From positions 1-64,000 of the forward strand of contig JAGIAH010000016.1 of NCBI GenBank assembly GCA_017744915.1: DNA of 64,000 nucleotides. Reading direction: 5' to 3'. Source of the stretch: Agrobacterium tumefaciens. GTDB taxonomy: Bacteria; Pseudomonadota; Alphaproteobacteria; Rhizobiales; Rhizobiaceae. The position numbers were made by a program, and so were the translations under genes. Positions within the stretch are counted from its first letter, which is position 1, and each line of letters opens with the position of its first letter. Shown here one piece after another: positions 62,601 to 64,000 of this stretch. Under the pieces are notes generated by a model, which was not told the DNA's origin, searched no databases, and saw nothing but the letters and a program-made list of their open reading frames with translations.

Positions 62601-64000
62601 ATGCACGGCCAAGCAAAAACCGACCACCAACTCAATGAAAGACTGGATTTTCTGGGCCTTGGCCAGGAACAACGGCAAAATCTTTCGGATGTGAAGGATG
62701 TCATTGTCGGCTCTCTCGATGCGTCTCTCGATCGCTTCTACGCAAAGGCGCGTGCCGTGCCGGAAACGGCGAAGTTCTTCGCCAACGAAGCGCATATTCA
62801 GCACGCCAAGAGCATGCAGCTCAAACATTGGGAACGAATCGCTTCCGGCACCTTCAACGCCGATTACACCAATGCGGTGACGACCATCGGCCGCACCCAT
62901 GCGCGGCTGGGTCTGGAGCCGAGATGGTATATTGGTGGTTACGCGCTGATATTGGACGGCATCATCAAGGCCATCATCGATTCCGGTGTGAAGGGCATCT
63001 TCATGGAGAAGAAGGCCAGAAAAACCAGGGATGCGCTGTCCGCGACCATCAAGGCCGCCCTTCTCGACATGGATTATTCCATCTCCGTCTATCTCGATGT
63101 GCTTGCCACTGAGCGGCAAAAGGTGGAGGCCGAGCAGGCGCAGATGAAGAAGGAGCAGGAGCATGTTCTGGAACTGCTCAACAGCGCCCTTGGCAGGCTG
63201 GCGGATGGCGACCTCGCCACCGGCATCAGCGAAAAGACCGCCCCGCAATTCGAAGGGCTGATCGCCAATTTCAACGCCGCCGTTGGCAATCTCTCCGGCA
63301 CCTTCGCGCAGATCATCGAGGAAGCGAACAAGGTTTCAGGCAATACGCGTGAACTCACCTCCGCGACCGACGACATGGCGCGCCGGACCGAGCAGCAGGC
63401 GGCCGCCCTTGAGCAAACCGCCGCCGCCGTCGAGGAAATCACCACCATTTCCAAACTCTCGGCGCAACGCTCCGAAGAGGCCAAGGCCATCGTCGAAAGC
63501 TCCGCCGTCGAAGCCGCGCGCTCGCGCGATGTGGTGACGGATGCGGTGAAGGCCATGGGCGCCATCGAGGAATCGTCGCAGAAGATCACCCAGATCATTT
63601 CCGTCATCGACGAGATTTCGTTCCAGACCAACCTTCTGGCGCTGAATGCCGGTGTGGAAGCGGCGCGTGCCGGAGAGGCAGGCAAGGGCTTTGCCGTCGT
63701 CGCCCAGGAAGTGCGCGAACTCGCACAGCGGTCCGCCACCGCCGCCAAGGAAATCAAGACGCTGATCGCCAAGTCTTCCGAGGATGTGACGCAGGGTGTT
63801 TCACTGGTCAACAAGACGGGTGAATCCTTGAATACGATCGGCAACAAGGTGGATCACATCCAGGAACATATCGCCTCGCTGACCAAGGCGGCGCAGGAAC
63901 AGTCCGTCGGCATTCAGGAAATCAGCGCTGCGATCAACAGCATGGATAATCTGACCCAGAAGAATGCGGCCATGGTGGAAGAAACCAATGCGGCGACGCA
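62601..64000 (+). CDS. Protoglobin-coupled methyl-accepting chemotaxis protein (partial, 3' end cut)
   Basis: 466 codons are visible before the window ends. Residues about 10-175 are a globin-coupled sensor domain: the heme-proximal region [19 protein letters not shown] is diagnostic for protoglobin/HemAT sensors. A linker helix precedes the signalling domain, whose hairpin tip reads [40 protein letters not shown]. No transmembrane helix is present, so it is a cytoplasmic receptor that probably senses oxygen and steers motility. A methylation-type helix ([18 protein letters not shown]) is visible. The remainder lies outside. Confidence 0.93.
   Translation, partial: MHGQAKTDHQLNERLDFLGLGQEQRQNLSDVKDVIVGSLDASLDRFYAKARAVPETAKFFANEAHIQHAKSMQLKHWERIASGTFNADYTNAVTTIGRTHARLGLEPRWYIGGYALILDGIIKAIIDSGVKGIFMEKKARKTRDALSATIKAALLDMDYSISVYLDVLATERQKVEAEQAQMKKEQEHVLELLNSALGRLADGDLATGISEKTAPQFEGLIANFNAAVGNLSGTFAQIIEEANKVSGNTRELTSATDDMARRTEQQAAALEQTAAAVEEITTISKLSAQRSEEAKAIVESSAVEAARSRDVVTDAVKAMGAIEESSQKITQIISVIDEISFQTNLLALNAGVEAARAGEAGKGFAVVAQEVRELAQRSATAAKEIKTLIAKSSEDVTQGVSLVNKTGESLNTIGNKVDHIQEHIASLTKAAQEQSVGIQEISAAINSMDNLTQKNAAMVEETNAAT

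Overview
The window looks like core chromosome of a Rhizobiaceae alphaproteobacterium, most likely an Agrobacterium. The reasons are the high-GC coding style, the rhizobial gene orders (rpsF-rpsR-DUF2232-rplI; radA-cvpA-purF-SDR; psd-pssA; rpoZ-rsh-...-acpS-lepB-rnc-era), a second FtsI-type PBP away from any division cluster, a protoglobin-coupled chemoreceptor, and several rhizobial palindromic intergenic repeats. The species call is inference; I could not run a search.

Layout. 1-2.2 kb: end of rpsF, rpsR, a DUF2232 membrane protein and rplI, closed by a strong terminator. 2.4-5.7 kb: leftward MarR / MFS / HlyD drug-efflux operon. 6-7.5 kb: dnaB. 7.6-9.5 kb: AzlCD amino-acid exporter and an AraC-type regulator. 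9.6-15.2 kb: alr, a ParDE toxin-antitoxin pair, radA, cvpA, purF. 15.3-18.3 kb: an SDR enzyme, a small COX1-like membrane protein, and cysS preceded by a cysteine-rich leader peptide. 18.6-22.5 kb: a DUF559 nuclease-like gene, three tandem GFA-family genes, a proline iminopeptidase and rarD. 22.5-27.3 kb: FtsI-type PBP, a LOG-like protein, a LysM protein. 27.4-31.4 kb: Atm1-like exporter, psd, pssA and a 43-residue small protein. 31.7-39.6 kb: a REC-REC-GGDEF protein, an SRAP protein, YnfA, a NUDIX enzyme, a TIGR02301 protein, two unknown proteins, a YgfZ-like protein, an HD hydrolase, a tyrosine phosphatase and MscS. 39.7-43.4 kb: Zur-type zinT and an SsuABC/ThiXYZ-like importer. 43.7-52.5 kb: a dioxygenase-hydrolase fusion, a DUF2339 giant membrane protein, HD and MOSC proteins, an orphan, an MFS transporter and recO. 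52.6-61.4 kb: a stand-alone receiver, a Crp/Fnr regulator, then the leftward housekeeping set rpoZ-rsh-(small protein)-DUF2062-acpS-lepB-rnc-era. 61.8-64 kb: a NYN-domain protein and the start of a globin-coupled chemoreceptor cut by the window end.

There is no prophage, insertion sequence, CRISPR array or rRNA operon. Interest therefore lies in regulation and small elements: a probable cysteine-codon attenuator in front of cysS, a Zur box at zinT, a perfect 12-bp operator-like palindrome at an orphan importer, a tRNA-Lys-like relic behind rpsR, a small gene behind pssA, and three families of palindromic intergenic repeats, one of which also occurs as half-copies.
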